A stretch of DNA of 64,000 bases from Rhizobium grahamii CCGE 502 (GCF_000298315.2 NZ_AEYE02000003.1:279669-343668), one strand, 5' to 3'; shown: positions 44,505-53,869, numbered from the stretch's first letter. Notes: generated by a model from the sequence alone, not told the origin. Program-made: numbers and translations.

Positions 44505-46424
44505 CTAGAAGCGGCGCAACTTCTCACTGCTGCTGACGGGGATATGGGGCGTCTTGTCCCAGAAGAAGGGTTTCCTTGGCAGCTCGAAAAGCGCACGCCA
44601 TGCCGCGACCGATATCATCATCCAATAGAGCGGAACATAGAGCCAGCGCCAGCCGACACTGCGCTTTTCCTCGCGCAGCATCACGACTCTGCCGAGCAGC
44701 AGAAACAGGCCATAACTTGCCGCCATGTTGGCAAGATCGAGCAGGAAGAGCGCGCCCTCGCTGCTGCCTGTGGGCGGAAAACCGAACGCGAGGTAACCGG
44801 CGGTGGTGACCAAGAGCATGATCAGCCAGGGATGGGTTAGCGAGGAAAGCAGCATGCCGCCGATCAGCAACTGGAACATCAGGAAGCCGCCCATGCCCAT
44901 CTCGCGCAGGAGGCGTGCCGGCTCGCGCATCATCACCAGCCAGGTCTGTAGCCAGCCTTTGAACCAGCGAGTCCGCTGGTTGAGCCAGACCTTGAACGTG
45001 GCCGGGGCATCCTCGTAGGTCGGGCAGTCGATGACGCCGCACCTGTGGCCCAGCCTATGGAGCCGCATGCCAAGATCGGCGTCTTCAGTGACGTTGTGGG
45101 GATCCCAGCCGCCGCACGCCCTAAGGTCGGCGACGCGCATGTGATTGGAAGTTCCGCCAAGCGGTACCGGCATGCGCCATCGTGCCAGCATTGGCAGCAG
45201 CATACGAAACAGGGCAGCATATTCCAGCGCGAACACCGCGCTGATCCACGATGCTGATCCGTTGGAAATGACGAGCGGTGCCTGAAGGCAGACGACATCA
45301 GGCGGGCTCGCGGCAAACTGCGCATAGGCGGCACGCAATTGGTCGGGGTGGGGACGGTCCTCGGCGTCGTAGATCGCCACGAATTCGCCGCGCGCGCCGG
45401 CCAGCGCGTAGTTCAACGCCTTCGGTTTTGTACGCGGATGAGCCGGCGGCACCTCGACGATCTCGAATTGCGCTTCAAGATGTTCAGATCTCAGCGCCTC
45501 GATCGTCGCATGATCGTCCGCCTCACACACCAGCTTGATATCGAGCCTTGAGGCCGGCCAGTTCAGCCGGCGAAGCGCCCTGACGAGTTGGGCTACCACG
45601 TCTGCTTCCCTATAGAGGGCAATGAGGACGGTGTAGACGGGGAGACGTTCCGATGCAGGCAGGCTCGGAACCCCGCTCTTGCGGTCCACGAGGGCGGCCG
45701 CTCGGACAAGGATTGCGGCCAGATAAAGCAGAGAGATCGCCGCGTGCAGGACAGTCAGACTGAGTGTGCCAGTGGCAACGGCGAAGGCGAAGGCGCAGAC
45801 GCTCGCCCCAGCTAGAAATCCCTGCTTGCCTGACAGGACAATCCGGGCGCTGAAGCGAGCCTTGTCCTCAAACAGTGTCGTGACACTTTCTCGCAGCCGC
45901 CTGACGCTGCCGGTTCGCCATACCGCAGCGCGCAATGCAGCCGGCGTCGTGATGACGATGCTGTCGGCCAGTCCCGGCTTCGTCTCGAATGCCTGTGAGA
46001 GTGCCGCGAGGTTTCGGGCCTCCGGCACAATTGCGAGCATGCCTTTGTTGATATAGTTGAGGCGGACGCAGCGGGCCTGTGCGAGCTGGCTGTCGAGCGC
46101 CTTGTCGTCGTTGACGAGAGAACTATCGATTGTCGGAAGAAATGGAAGCCGAAGCCCGCGTGCCAGCGAGGCGTAGTAGCTGTCGGCGTCGACCGCGCCG
46201 CCGGCAAGCAGTTCCTGTTCGATGCTGGTGCCATTGCGGCGGGCGAGTTGCATTGCACGGGCGATTGTCGGCTTGCCGATGCCGAGTTGCAGCAGAACCT
46301 CGGCTTCCTGGTCATAGGAATCGTTCGCTACGCGCGCCGGTGGTGGCGCGTCGTGGCGTGTTGAATGATCATACAAGCGCGCACGGGCCTCGATACTGCC
46401 CGGCGCATATTCCCCGACCCGCAT
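44505..46424 (-). CDS. membrane GT2 glycosyltransferase with N-terminal MshEN-like region
   Basis: 639 residues. An N-terminal soluble region (about 38-130) resembles the type II secretion ATPase N-domain: LLQLGIGKPTIARAMQLARR, IEQELLAGGAVDADSYYASL, LRLPFL. Two TM helices (about 205-245) come next. The GT2 domain has CEADDHAT, IYDAEDRPHPDQ, TEDADLGMRLH and processive QRTRWFKGW. Several C-terminal TM helices follow. E. coli NfrB also joins an MshEN c-di-GMP domain to a GT2. Here the acceptor and effector are unknown. It is divergent from a solute-binding protein gene. Confidence 0.85.
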   Translation of the reverse strand: MRVGEYAPGSIEARARLYDHSTRHDAPPPARVANDSYDQEAEVLLQLGIGKPTIARAMQLARRNGTSIEQELLAGGAVDADSYYASLARGLRLPFLPTIDSSLVNDDKALDSQLAQARCVRLNYINKGMLAIVPEARNLAALSQAFETKPGLADSIVITTPAALRAAVWRTGSVRRLRESVTTLFEDKARFSARIVLSGKQGFLAGASVCAFAFAVATGTLSLTVLHAAISLLYLAAILVRAAALVDRKSGVPSLPASERLPVYTVLIALYREADVVAQLVRALRRLNWPASRLDIKLVCEADDHATIEALRSEHLEAQFEIVEVPPAHPRTKPKALNYALAGARGEFVAIYDAEDRPHPDQLRAAYAQFAASPPDVVCLQAPLVISNGSASWISAVFALEYAALFRMLLPMLARWRMPVPLGGTSNHMRVADLRACGGWDPHNVTEDADLGMRLHRLGHRCGVIDCPTYEDAPATFKVWLNQRTRWFKGWLQTWLVMMREPARLLREMGMGGFLMFQLLIGGMLLSSLTHPWLIMLLVTTAGYLAFGFPPTGSSEGALFLLDLANMAASYGLFLLLGRVVMLREEKRSVGWRWLYVPLYWMMISVAAWRALFELPRKPFFWDKTPHIPVSSSEKLRRF

Positions 46425-46481
46425 GACTCTGATACACCGTTTTCAGAATGGCAGTGCATGCTTTCCCCAGGGCGGATCATA

Positions 46482-47357
46482 ATGGTGCAATTTAAACTAG
46501 CATCCCTGAATCTTAAGGGGCTACGCAGCTTTTGGCTGTCTCTGGTTGTGTTTTTTTGCCCGTTTCTGGCGTTCGCGCAGCAGGCGACGCCGAATTTGCC
46601 TCTGCTGTTCGATTCCAGGGAACGGCTTGCAAAGCCGGATCTTTCGTCGCTCGTGCGCCTGCGTTTCCTGACGACCATCGATTTTCCGCCATTCAACTTT
46701 ACGGATCAGAACGGCAAGCTTGCCGGCTTCAATATCGATCTCGCCCGCGAGGTCTGTAACGAACTGGAGATTGCAAACAAATGCCAGATCCAGGCGCTGC
46801 CGTTCGCTGACCTGAATGCCGCGCTTGCCGCCTCGCAGGGCGATGCCGTGATTGCGGGCATTGCAGTCAGCGAGGAACTGCGACGGCAGTTCGCCTTTTC
46901 GCGCCCGTACCTGATGTTGCCGGCACGCTTCGTTCTCAATCTGAAGGCGCCGATCAAGGGCAGGGATGCGAGTGCCCTGGCCGACCATCCGGTCGGCGTC
47001 GTCAAAGCGACCGCACATGAGGCCATGCTGGCCGCTTATTTCCCGAAGGTGAAAGCCGTACCGTTCGACAACAAGGACGCGCTTCTGGCGGCGCTGAAGG
47101 ATGGTAAGGTCGACGCTGCCTTCGCGGATTCGCTCCAGCTTTCGTTCTGGGTATCGTCGCCGGCGTCGTCGAAGTGCTGCGCGCTCTTCGACGGTCCCTA
47201 CCTGTCCGAGCAGTTTCTTGGCGAGGGCATGACAATCATGCTGCGCCAGAAGGACGATGTTCTGACGGCTGCGCTCGACCACGCGCTGGCAGCGTTGTCG
47301 CGTAGCGGCCGACTGCAGGAAATCTACCTTCGCTATTTCCCTTACGGCCTGTATTAA
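46482..47357 (+). CDS. family 3 solute-binding protein, orphan
   Basis: 291 residues from ATG 46482 (GGGCGGA seven bases upstream). The signal peptide's hydrophobic core is SFWLSLVVFFCPFLAFA. SBP_bac_3 core: LTTIDFPPFNFTDQNGKLAGFNIDL, DAVIAGIAVSEELRRQFAFS and the C-terminal LDHALAALSRSGRLQEIYLRYF. No permease or ATPase adjoins it, so it may feed a remote amino-acid transporter or act as a sensor component. Its stop overlaps the convergent terB-like gene by 4 bases. Confidence 0.88.
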   Translation: MVQFKLASLNLKGLRSFWLSLVVFFCPFLAFAQQATPNLPLLFDSRERLAKPDLSSLVRLRFLTTIDFPPFNFTDQNGKLAGFNIDLAREVCNELEIANKCQIQALPFADLNAALAASQGDAVIAGIAVSEELRRQFAFSRPYLMLPARFVLNLKAPIKGRDASALADHPVGVVKATAHEAMLAAYFPKVKAVPFDNKDALLAALKDGKVDAAFADSLQLSFWVSSPASSKCCALFDGPYLSEQFLGEGMTIMLRQKDDVLTAALDHALAALSRSGRLQEIYLRYFPYGLY

Positions 47358-47767
47358 CCCTTGCGGAAGCGGGCGATCGCGCTGCGCTCAATGGCTGCGC
47401 AGGTGAGCTTGTCGAGACCGAGGCGGTCGCGCAGCAGGCTGAGCAGGCGCAGTTCTTCGGCCTTGACCGAGAGATCGGCGGAAGCGACTTCCACCGCCAG
47501 CGCATAGGCCGTGTCGTAGAGGCGCGAGGGCAGCGTGTCCTTGACGGTTTCGAGCACGATGTCGAGGCCTTCGGGGCCGGCGAGCAGCGCTGCGCAGTCG
47601 CGCGCCACGGAAATCAGCTTCTCGTCGTCGAAATCACGAAAGACCGGCAGGAAGCCGATCAGTTGGCCGATGCGCTCCATCTCGCGATCGTTCATCGTGC
47701 TGTCGACGGCGGATGCCATCACCATCACGTAGATCAGTGCGTCATAGGCAGAAAGCGGCTTGTTCAT
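47354..47767 (-). CDS. TerB-family protein
   Basis: 137 residues, all-helical TerB fold: ALIYVMVMASAVDSTMNDREMERIG (acidic metal-binding positions), then the second repeat AYALAVEVASADLSVKAEELRLLSLL. TerB proteins belong to tellurite resistance and wider stress systems; stand-alone versions in alphaproteobacteria have no proven function. No other ter genes adjoin. Confidence 0.88.
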   Translation of the reverse strand: MNKPLSAYDALIYVMVMASAVDSTMNDREMERIGQLIGFLPVFRDFDDEKLISVARDCAALLAGPEGLDIVLETVKDTLPSRLYDTAYALAVEVASADLSVKAEELRLLSLLRDRLGLDKLTCAAIERSAIARFRKG

Positions 47768-47820
47768 ATCTCGATGATCCCTCTGGAACGAGCCCAGAGT
47801 CTAGGAACTGGCCAGCGACA

Positions 47821-48555
47821 TTACAAGCCGTCGGACGGCAGATCCAAGGGCGGATCCTCAGGGGTGGCAGTTTCAACGGTGCTGCGAGGGTCGTCGCCAT
47901 AGATGCCTTTGCCCGCCTGCCTTGCCGTCTCGCCGGCTTCGGCCAATGCTGATCCTTTTTCCGCTTCTGCCCAGCCGTTTGCAACAAGCCACTGCGAAAT
48001 GTCCTGGGTACCGATCCTGCAGGCTGTGGTCACCGTGCCCGTCCATTCGGCGTTGTCGAGATCGCAGCGCACGGTCCTGAGGCGCAGAAACAGCCGTACA
48101 TTGGTTTTTGCCAACATCCCGCAGGGCCATTCCCGGCCTTTGCTGTCAGTGCATGTCCTGTCTGCCGGCGTGGGCGTGATCCCGGCAAGATGCAAGCGAC
48201 GGTCGCCGAATGTGAGGATGCCGGCGCTTTCGGCGATCGGCCGAACAAGGTTCACGCCGGCGTCTTCGACAGGCTTTCTCGGTCGCTTCGGCTCCACCGC
48301 GGCGATGCGCTCGAGCGGCTTGCCGTCGATGGCCGCCGGGTAGAACTGGCTGGCCTCGTCGACACGCCGCGCGTGCATGCTGTCCTCGGGATTTGTCGTC
48401 GGTGGGGCCGGGGCGTGGGGAGGTGCATCAATTTCCGCAGGGGCTGCCGTTTCCACTGGATCGATAGCCGCACCAAGCCGTTGTCCGCCAGCCGCGATCA
48501 GGCCGGCGACAATTCCGATCCCTGCAACAGCCGTCAGAATTGCCGCAGGACGCAT
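47821..48555 (-). CDS. membrane-anchored SNase-like (thermonuclease-fold) protein
   Basis: 244 residues from ATG 48555 (AGGA 9 bases upstream). An N-terminal TM helix (AAILTAVAGIGIVAGLIAAG) and a Pro-rich linker precede a thermonuclease-like OB fold (about 110-220): DRRLHLAGITPTPADRTCTD, GREWPCGMLAKTNVRLFLR and ISQWLVANGWAEAEKGSALAEA. The catalytic Arg/Glu set of active SNase is not clearly complete (no obvious RLxGIDAPE), so nuclease activity is doubtful. It lies 11 bp after the S24 repressor gene and is likely co-transcribed. Confidence 0.75.
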   Translation of the reverse strand: MRPAAILTAVAGIGIVAGLIAAGGQRLGAAIDPVETAAPAEIDAPPHAPAPPTTNPEDSMHARRVDEASQFYPAAIDGKPLERIAAVEPKRPRKPVEDAGVNLVRPIAESAGILTFGDRRLHLAGITPTPADRTCTDSKGREWPCGMLAKTNVRLFLRLRTVRCDLDNAEWTGTVTTACRIGTQDISQWLVANGWAEAEKGSALAEAGETARQAGKGIYGDDPRSTVETATPEDPPLDLPSDGL

Positions 48556-48566
48556 GGAATATCTTC

Positions 48567-49232
48567 CTACTGGCTGGCCCAGATGATGCGGGCGATCCAA
48601 TCGACGTCGGAAAGCTCGATCGTCCGGTTCGGATGTTCGGGATTGAGTGACATCAATTCGATCGACCGCGGGCTCTGGCGCAACAGCACCTTCGCCATCA
48701 CTTCGCCTTCGCGCGTCTTGACGACGACACGGTCGTTGCGGCGAACTTGCGCACCTGGCTCGACGATCAGAACGTCGCCGTCGCGGTAGAGCGGCATCAT
48801 GCTCTCGCCCTGGACCTCGAGCGCATAGACGCCCGCTTTCTGTGATGGCGCTGCGGGAAATTCCACGACGTCCCAGCCTTGCCCGGCCGGAAAGCCGCCA
48901 TCATCGAAGAAGCCACCGGCACCGGCCTGTGCAAAGCCGAGAAGCGGGATGGAGCTGCCTTGCGGCGGGAAGGCACCGTCCGGAAGGCTGGAAAAACTTC
49001 CCGTGGGGCGCATGAAGGTCAGGAACTGCTCCATGCTGGCGCCCGTTGCGTCCAGCACCTTGGCGATCGATTCCGTCGAAGGCCAGCGCAACCGCCCATC
49101 GGCAGAGAGCCGTTTGGATTTGTTGAAGGAGGTCGGGTCGAGCCCCGCCCGCCGGGCAAGACCTGAAGGTGTCAGGTCATGCCGTTCGGCAAGCCTGTCG
49201 ATCGCCCCCCAGATCTGCTCGTGTGACAGCAT
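48567..49232 (-). CDS. S24-family (LexA/CI-like) repressor
   Basis: 221 residues from ATG 49232. The N-terminal HTH_3-like domain has LTPSGLARRAGLDPTSFNKS. The S24 peptidase domain (about 95-215) has catalytic Ser in VQGESMMPLYRDGD and Lys in VVKTREGEVMAKVLL. An AG cleavage site is visible in GFAQAGAGGFF. It resembles phage repressors but no phage genes flank it. It may respond to DNA damage or stress; the downstream SNase-like gene is a candidate partner. Confidence 0.88.
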   Translation of the reverse strand: MLSHEQIWGAIDRLAERHDLTPSGLARRAGLDPTSFNKSKRLSADGRLRWPSTESIAKVLDATGASMEQFLTFMRPTGSFSSLPDGAFPPQGSSIPLLGFAQAGAGGFFDDGGFPAGQGWDVVEFPAAPSQKAGVYALEVQGESMMPLYRDGDVLIVEPGAQVRRNDRVVVKTREGEVMAKVLLRQSPRSIELMSLNPEHPNRTIELSDVDWIARIIWASQ

Positions 49233-49333
49233 GTCGCCTGATTCCTGCGCGCGTGCGCGATCCTTCACGGCGAAATATTACCCGCAAGCCCATCCGGAGT
49301 AAAGAGATGAAAGGAATAAAATCCTGTCCCGGA

Positions 49334-49981
49334 TCAGGCGACCATCGCCATGTTGATCTTGCCGAGCTGGATGACCGCCTGCGTGCGGCTATCGACATTG
49401 AGCTTGAGCAGGATGGCCGAGACATGCGCCTTAATCGTCGCCTCGGAAACGCCGAGCTCGTAGGCGATCTGCTTGTTGAGGAGCCCTTCCGCCAACATGG
49501 TCAGCACACGGCTCTGCTGTGGCGTCAGCGTATGCAGCCGGTGGATCAGGTCGGCGACGTCGGGGTCCTGCTCCTGGCCGTCGCGATAGCTCTCTGGTGT
49601 GGCGATATCGCCGGCGAGGACCGTCTGGATGCCGCGGCGAATGTCGTCGATCCCCGAGGATTTGGAGATGAAGCCGGATGCGCCGAGTTCCAGTGCGCGT
49701 CGGATCGTGGTGGCGTCATCGGTGGCCGAGATAATGACGATCGGCAGCCCGGCAAATTCGGAGCGCAGCGCCATCAGTCCAGAAAAGCCGCTGACGCCAG
49801 GCATCGAAAGATCGAGCAGCATCAGATCCGCCTCGGGATGCTTACCGGCGGCCATCCGTGCTGCAGCAAAATCGCCGGCCTCAACGATCTCGGGGTGGCT
49901 TTCCATGCCGATCACAGCCTGGCGAAGCGCATCCCGGAAAAGCGGATGGTCGTCGGCAATGATGATTGTCTGTTCCTGCAT
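49334..49981 (-). CDS. LuxR/NarL-type orphan response regulator
   Basis: 215 residues. The receiver has Asp10-Asp11 and phospho-acceptor Asp57 (LMLLDLSMPGVSG), switch Ser in VIISATDDATT and Lys in GFISKSSGI. The LuxR HTH (about 148-210) has LTPQQSRVLTMLAEGLLNKQIAYELGVSEATIKAH split over two blocks. GGGAGG lies 8 bases before ATG 49981. No histidine kinase is next to it. Target unknown. Confidence 0.92.
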   Translation of the reverse strand: MQEQTIIIADDHPLFRDALRQAVIGMESHPEIVEAGDFAAARMAAGKHPEADLMLLDLSMPGVSGFSGLMALRSEFAGLPIVIISATDDATTIRRALELGASGFISKSSGIDDIRRGIQTVLAGDIATPESYRDGQEQDPDVADLIHRLHTLTPQQSRVLTMLAEGLLNKQIAYELGVSEATIKAHVSAILLKLNVDSRTQAVIQLGKINMAMVA

Positions 49982-50071
49982 CGATAACTCCCTCCCAAGA
50001 GCTCGACTGCCGCGTCATGTCTCGTGCTCCTCACGCGATACATGCCGTCATTCCGATGCGACTATAGCAAA

Positions 50072-50470
50072 TCATGTCTTTTGCGGAAGGGTATTGCGGT
50101 CCTCTTCGCTTTGGAATTCCTTGACTATCCCCATGAAGCTGCGCATCCAGCGCTCCATGATGCCGATCGAGCGGTTGATTTCCTCGTCGGAGGGCAAGGC
50201 CTTGTTGACGATACTTTTGTTCTCCAGTGCCGTGACGCGAGCCGAAAGCCGGTCGAGCTCCTGTTCGTAAGCCGCCCGCTCATCGGCGGCCATCCGGCAG
50301 ACGAGCGTGCCGTCCTTTTCCTCGCAAAGCGACATGGCCCCGGTCTGCCTGTCGAGACGCACGAAGTGGTCGCCGCTCCGCTCCAGCTGGAAGCGCGACG
50401 CTTCCGTTTCCGCTGCCTGGACGCCGAGCGGCAGAAGAAGCGCGAAGAGGCCGATTGTGATATTTCTCAT
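50072..50470 (-). CDS. periplasmic protein of unknown function
   Basis: 132 residues from ATG 50470 with GGAGG 5 bases upstream. The signal peptide MRNITIGLFALLLPLGVQA ends at about residue 19. The mature part has a short beta stretch RFQLERSGDHFVRLDRQTGA and a CxxxxxxxxC pair (LCEEKDGTLVCRM), then a helical coiled-coil-like tail ERAAYEQELDRLSARVTALE. The family is seen in rhizobia; function not known to me. Confidence 0.78.
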   Translation of the reverse strand: MRNITIGLFALLLPLGVQAAETEASRFQLERSGDHFVRLDRQTGAMSLCEEKDGTLVCRMAADERAAYEQELDRLSARVTALENKSIVNKALPSDEEINRSIGIMERWMRSFMGIVKEFQSEEDRNTLPQKT

Positions 50471-50578
50471 GGTTTCCTCCGGAAATCTCGGTGGCCACCG
50501 CATTTTTCACGGCGAAGCGTGGACATCGCCGCCGCTTTGCGGCAAAGCCCGGGAAAGATCAGCCATACCGAGGTTATC

Positions 50579-50932
50579 ATGACCCTGACACCCACGCTTT
50601 ACAAGATCGTGACGGCAACGCTTTGGCAGGAGGCAAAGGCCGCTGGCGTTTTTCGCGGTGCTCCGATCGACCTTGCGGACGGCTACATCCACTTCTCGAC
50701 AGCCACGCAGGTCAAGCAGACGGCGGCGCTTTATTTTGCCGGCCAGACGGGTCTTCTGCTTGTTGCTGTCGATAGCAGCAAGTTCGGCGATGAGCTCCTC
50801 TTTGAACCCTCGCGCGACGGCGCTCTCTTCCCGCATCTCTATGCGGAACTACCGCTCTCGGTTGTGTTGTGGGAGGCGCCACTTCCCCTTGATGTCGCCG
50901 GCCAGCACATCTTTCCGGACCTCGCGCCATGA
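50579..50932 (+). CDS. DUF952 family protein
   Basis: 117 residues starting at ATG 50579. It matches the DUF952 layout: LYKIVTATLWQEAKAAGVFRG, ADGYIHFSTATQV, LLLVAVDSSKFG, FPHLYAELPLSVV. The fold is ADP-ribosyltransferase-like and the function is unproven. It overlaps pyrD by 4 bases (ATGA), a common rhizobial pair. Confidence 0.9.
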   Translation: MTLTPTLYKIVTATLWQEAKAAGVFRGAPIDLADGYIHFSTATQVKQTAALYFAGQTGLLLVAVDSSKFGDELLFEPSRDGALFPHLYAELPLSVVLWEAPLPLDVAGQHIFPDLAP

Positions 50933-52017
50933 TCGATCTTTTCAAGTACGCCGCCCGCAAGGGTCTCTTCCTCTTCGACCCGGAAACGGCACACGGCATG
51001 TCGATTGCCGCGCTGAAGGCGGGGGCCGTACCGGCCTGCCGGGTCGCGCCGGATCCGCGTCTGCGGCAGACCGTTGCCGGTCTCGATTTCATCAATCCGA
51101 TCGGCATGGCTGCCGGCTACGACAAGAACGCCGAGGTTCCCGAAGCGCTGTTGAAGATCGGCTTCGGCTTTACCGAGATCGGCACCGTGACGCCGAAGGC
51201 CCAGCCTGGCAATCCGCGCCCGCGTATCTTCCGTCTGGTCGAGGATGAGGGCGTCATCAACCGCCTCGGCTTCAACAATGAAGGCCACGATGCCGCCTTT
51301 GCGCGCCTCGCGATCATTCGTGGCAACGGCATGATCGGCGTCAACATCGGCGCCAACAAGAACAGCGAAGACCGCATCGGCGACTATGTCCTCGGCATCC
51401 GCCGGTTCTATTCCGTTGCCCGTTATTTCACCGCCAACATCTCGTCGCCGAATACGCCGGGCCTGCGTGATCTGCAGGCGCGCGAAAGCCTAGCGGCCCT
51501 TTTGTCGGCAGTGCTTGCCGCTCGCGACGCCGAAGCCGAGAAGGCAGGCACAAAGATCCCGGTCTTCCTGAAAATCGCACCCGATCTCACCGAAGAGGGC
51601 ATGGACGACATCGCCGCCGAAGCGCTGTCGCATGCCCTGGACGGCCTGATCGTCTCGAACACGACGCTCTCCCGCGAAGGCCTCAGGGACCAGCATCAGG
51701 CGAAGGAAACGGGCGGGCTTTCCGGCAAGCCGCTCTTTGATAAATCGACCGCCGTCCTTGCCAAGATGCGCAAGCGCGTCGGTCCGGCTCTGCCGATCAT
51801 CGGCGTCGGGGGCGTCTCGTCTGCGGAAACGGCGCTCGAGAAGATCAAGGCCGGCGCCGATCTCGTGCAGCTCTATTCCTGCATGGTCTATGAAGGGCCA
51901 GGCCTGCCGGGCACGGTCGTTCGCGGCCTCTCGAAGCTGCTGGATCGGGAGCAAGTCAAATCCGTCCGCGACCTCAGGGACACGAAGACGGATTACTGGG
52001 CGGCACGGAACGTCTGA
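50929..52017 (+). CDS. pyrD: dihydroorotate dehydrogenase (quinone), class 2
   Basis: 362 residues. The N-terminal extension (FKYAARKGLFLFDPETAH) marks class 2 membrane-associated enzymes. The FMN TIM barrel has NPIGMAAGYDKNAE, NRLGFNNEG, NISSPNTPGLRDL (catalytic Ser region) and IIGVGGVSSAETALEKIKAGA. It oxidises dihydroorotate with quinone in pyrimidine synthesis. Its 3' end overlaps the convergent MATE gene by 25 bases. Confidence 0.97.
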   Translation: MIDLFKYAARKGLFLFDPETAHGMSIAALKAGAVPACRVAPDPRLRQTVAGLDFINPIGMAAGYDKNAEVPEALLKIGFGFTEIGTVTPKAQPGNPRPRIFRLVEDEGVINRLGFNNEGHDAAFARLAIIRGNGMIGVNIGANKNSEDRIGDYVLGIRRFYSVARYFTANISSPNTPGLRDLQARESLAALLSAVLAARDAEAEKAGTKIPVFLKIAPDLTEEGMDDIAAEALSHALDGLIVSNTTLSREGLRDQHQAKETGGLSGKPLFDKSTAVLAKMRKRVGPALPIIGVGGVSSAETALEKIKAGADLVQLYSCMVYEGPGLPGTVVRGLSKLLDREQVKSVRDLRDTKTDYWAARNV

Positions 52018-53339
52018 TCCGCCCGCGGCCGCACGAGCATCGCAAGGAAGACGCCGCGAAACAGCAGAAAGCCGTTCATCGCCAACCATAGGCCGTGGTT
52101 GCCGAATAGCGGCACGAAGATGGCCAGCGCTAAGAGATAGCCGGCAAACGACATCAGCATTCGATTGCGCATGTCGGTCGACCATGTGGCGCCGATGAAC
52201 ACGCCATCCATCAGGAAGGCGAGCGCGCCGGTAAGCCCGGTGACGGCGGCCCAAGGCAGGTAGGTTTCGGCCGCCTGCTGTACTTCGGGCGAAGTGGTCA
52301 GCACCGAAATCAGCCACGGACCGGCCAGCAGAAAGAACACCGAGATGATGCCTGCAAGCCCGAACGACCAGAGCGCCGTTAGCTTCAGGCCGCGGTCGAA
52401 GGCCGGCCGGTATCGCGCCCCGATCGCCCGGCCGGTGATCTGTTCCGCCGCGTTGGCAAGTCCGTCGAGATAGTATCCGGAAAGCAGGAAGAAGTTCATC
52501 AGCACGGCGTTGGCGGCAAGCGTGACCGCTCCGAAACTCGTGCCGATCCGTGTCATCAGAGTGAAAGCGGCGAGCAGCACGAAGGTGCGGATCAAAATGT
52601 CGCGGTTCAGCGCGAAGAGCTCGGCTAGGCGATGCCGCGAGAAAATCTCCGTGCGTGTCGGCCGATGCTCGCGATCGAAGCCGCGAAGGACGATCAGCAG
52701 GCCGACGACGGCACCGGCTGTCTCGCCGACCATCGTACCCCAGGCAACGCCCGCCACGCCCCAGTCAAGCCAGAGGCCGAGGTAGATCGCCAGTATGATG
52801 TTGATGCCGTTGATGATCGTCTGCAGCAACAGGCCGACGGTGCCCTGGCCGCGGCCGAGCACGAAGCCGAGGATCGCGTAGTTGGCAAGCGCTGCCGGGC
52901 CGGCAAGGATGCGGATGGAGAAATAGGTGCTGGTGGCGGCCGCAACGGCGCTCTCCGGTCCCATCAGCTTCAGCCCCGCTGCAAGCAGCAGCGGCGACAG
53001 ACAGAGAAGTGCTATGCCGCAACCGAGCGCGGAGATTAGCGCCCGCCAGAAAACACCCTGCTCGGCGTGCCGGTCGTGCCGCCCGAAGGCCTGCGCCGTC
53101 AGACCCGTCGTTGAGGCGCGCAGGAAGTTGAAGCTGCCGAGGATGAGGTCGAAGAGCATGGCGCCGATCGCAAGCCCCGCCAATGCGTCCGGCTGACCCA
53201 TATGGCCGACGACGCCCGTGTCCACGAGGCCAAGAAGCGGCGTGGTCATGAAGCCGAGCGTCATCGGAATTGCAATCGACAGCACCAGTCGGTGCGTCAC
53301 GTCGAATGCCAGCCTGTTCTCGTGACCGTGCGTATCCAT
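51993..53339 (-). CDS. MATE-family multidrug/toxin exporter (DinF-like)
   Basis: 448 residues from ATG 53339 (AGAGG 5 bases upstream). There are about 12 hydrophobic helices in two MATE repeats: LSIAIPMTLGFMTTPLLGLVD and, in the second half, ANAVLMNFFLLSGYYLDGLANAAEQ. It exports cationic compounds using Na+ or H+. It overlaps the 3' end of pyrD on the other strand. Substrate unknown. Confidence 0.9.
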   Translation of the reverse strand: MDTHGHENRLAFDVTHRLVLSIAIPMTLGFMTTPLLGLVDTGVVGHMGQPDALAGLAIGAMLFDLILGSFNFLRASTTGLTAQAFGRHDRHAEQGVFWRALISALGCGIALLCLSPLLLAAGLKLMGPESAVAAATSTYFSIRILAGPAALANYAILGFVLGRGQGTVGLLLQTIINGINIILAIYLGLWLDWGVAGVAWGTMVGETAGAVVGLLIVLRGFDREHRPTRTEIFSRHRLAELFALNRDILIRTFVLLAAFTLMTRIGTSFGAVTLAANAVLMNFFLLSGYYLDGLANAAEQITGRAIGARYRPAFDRGLKLTALWSFGLAGIISVFFLLAGPWLISVLTTSPEVQQAAETYLPWAAVTGLTGALAFLMDGVFIGATWSTDMRNRMLMSFAGYLLALAIFVPLFGNHGLWLAMNGFLLFRGVFLAMLVRPRADQTFRAAQ

Positions 53340-53370
53340 GTCTGCCTCTGAGGAAGGAGGCAGAATCGCC

Positions 53371-53868
53371 TCAGCCGGAAAGCACCATTGCCCAATAGGG
53401 CACGCTTTTGGAAGCAGAATTGCGTGCCACCGCAACGCCGAGACCATTGTAACGGCCCAGCATGTTCTCCAGATGGTGCGGAGAGTTGATCCAGGCGGTC
53501 ACAACGGCGGGGACCGATTGCTGCCCGGCCGCGATGTTTTCAGCGGCCGGCATCTGTACGCCGCTTGCCTTGACGCGCGGGGCAAAGCCGTCGCCGATGC
53601 CCATGACGTGCTTCATCTTGCCGGCCGATGCCATGCGCTTGGCCTGGAACATCGCCGCATCCTTGGCTGCGGGGTCGGCCGAAAGCGGCGGCAGCCCGTT
53701 CTTGGCGCGCAACTGGTTGACGAGCGGCAGGGCGTCCGCCGTTTCGTCTTCGCCGGCCGACGGCGTGGAAGCGAACTTGGGCGCGGTCGTGCAGCTTGCA
53801 ACACTTGCGACGAGAACGAGGCCGGAAATGTGCAGCAGCCCGCGCCGCGAGAGGATCAGAGAGGTCAT
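53371..53868 (-). CDS. CAP-superfamily lipoprotein
   Basis: 165 residues from ATG 53868. A lipoprotein signal ends in the lipobox VASC (Cys about 26), preceded by a twin-Arg-like RR. The CAP/SCP domain (about 48-165) has LPLVNQLRAKNGLPPLSADPAA, MKHVMGIGDGF, AENIAAG and WINSPHHLENMLGRYNGLGVAV (histidines of the CAP cavity). CAP proteins are extracytoplasmic with varied roles. It starts one base after the stop of the small membrane protein upstream. Confidence 0.88.
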   Translation of the reverse strand: MTSLILSRRGLLHISGLVLVASVASCTTAPKFASTPSAGEDETADALPLVNQLRAKNGLPPLSADPAAKDAAMFQAKRMASAGKMKHVMGIGDGFAPRVKASGVQMPAAENIAAGQQSVPAVVTAWINSPHHLENMLGRYNGLGVAVARNSASKSVPYWAMVLSG

Positions 53869-53869
53869 G

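Noticed and set aside
47821-48555. Calling the SNase-fold protein an active nuclease
   Set aside because: The typical catalytic Arg-Glu-Arg set could not be found in the expected places.
48567-49232. Prophage, suggested by the CI/LexA-like repressor
   Set aside because: No phage structural, integrase or lysis genes around it; neighbours are chromosomal.
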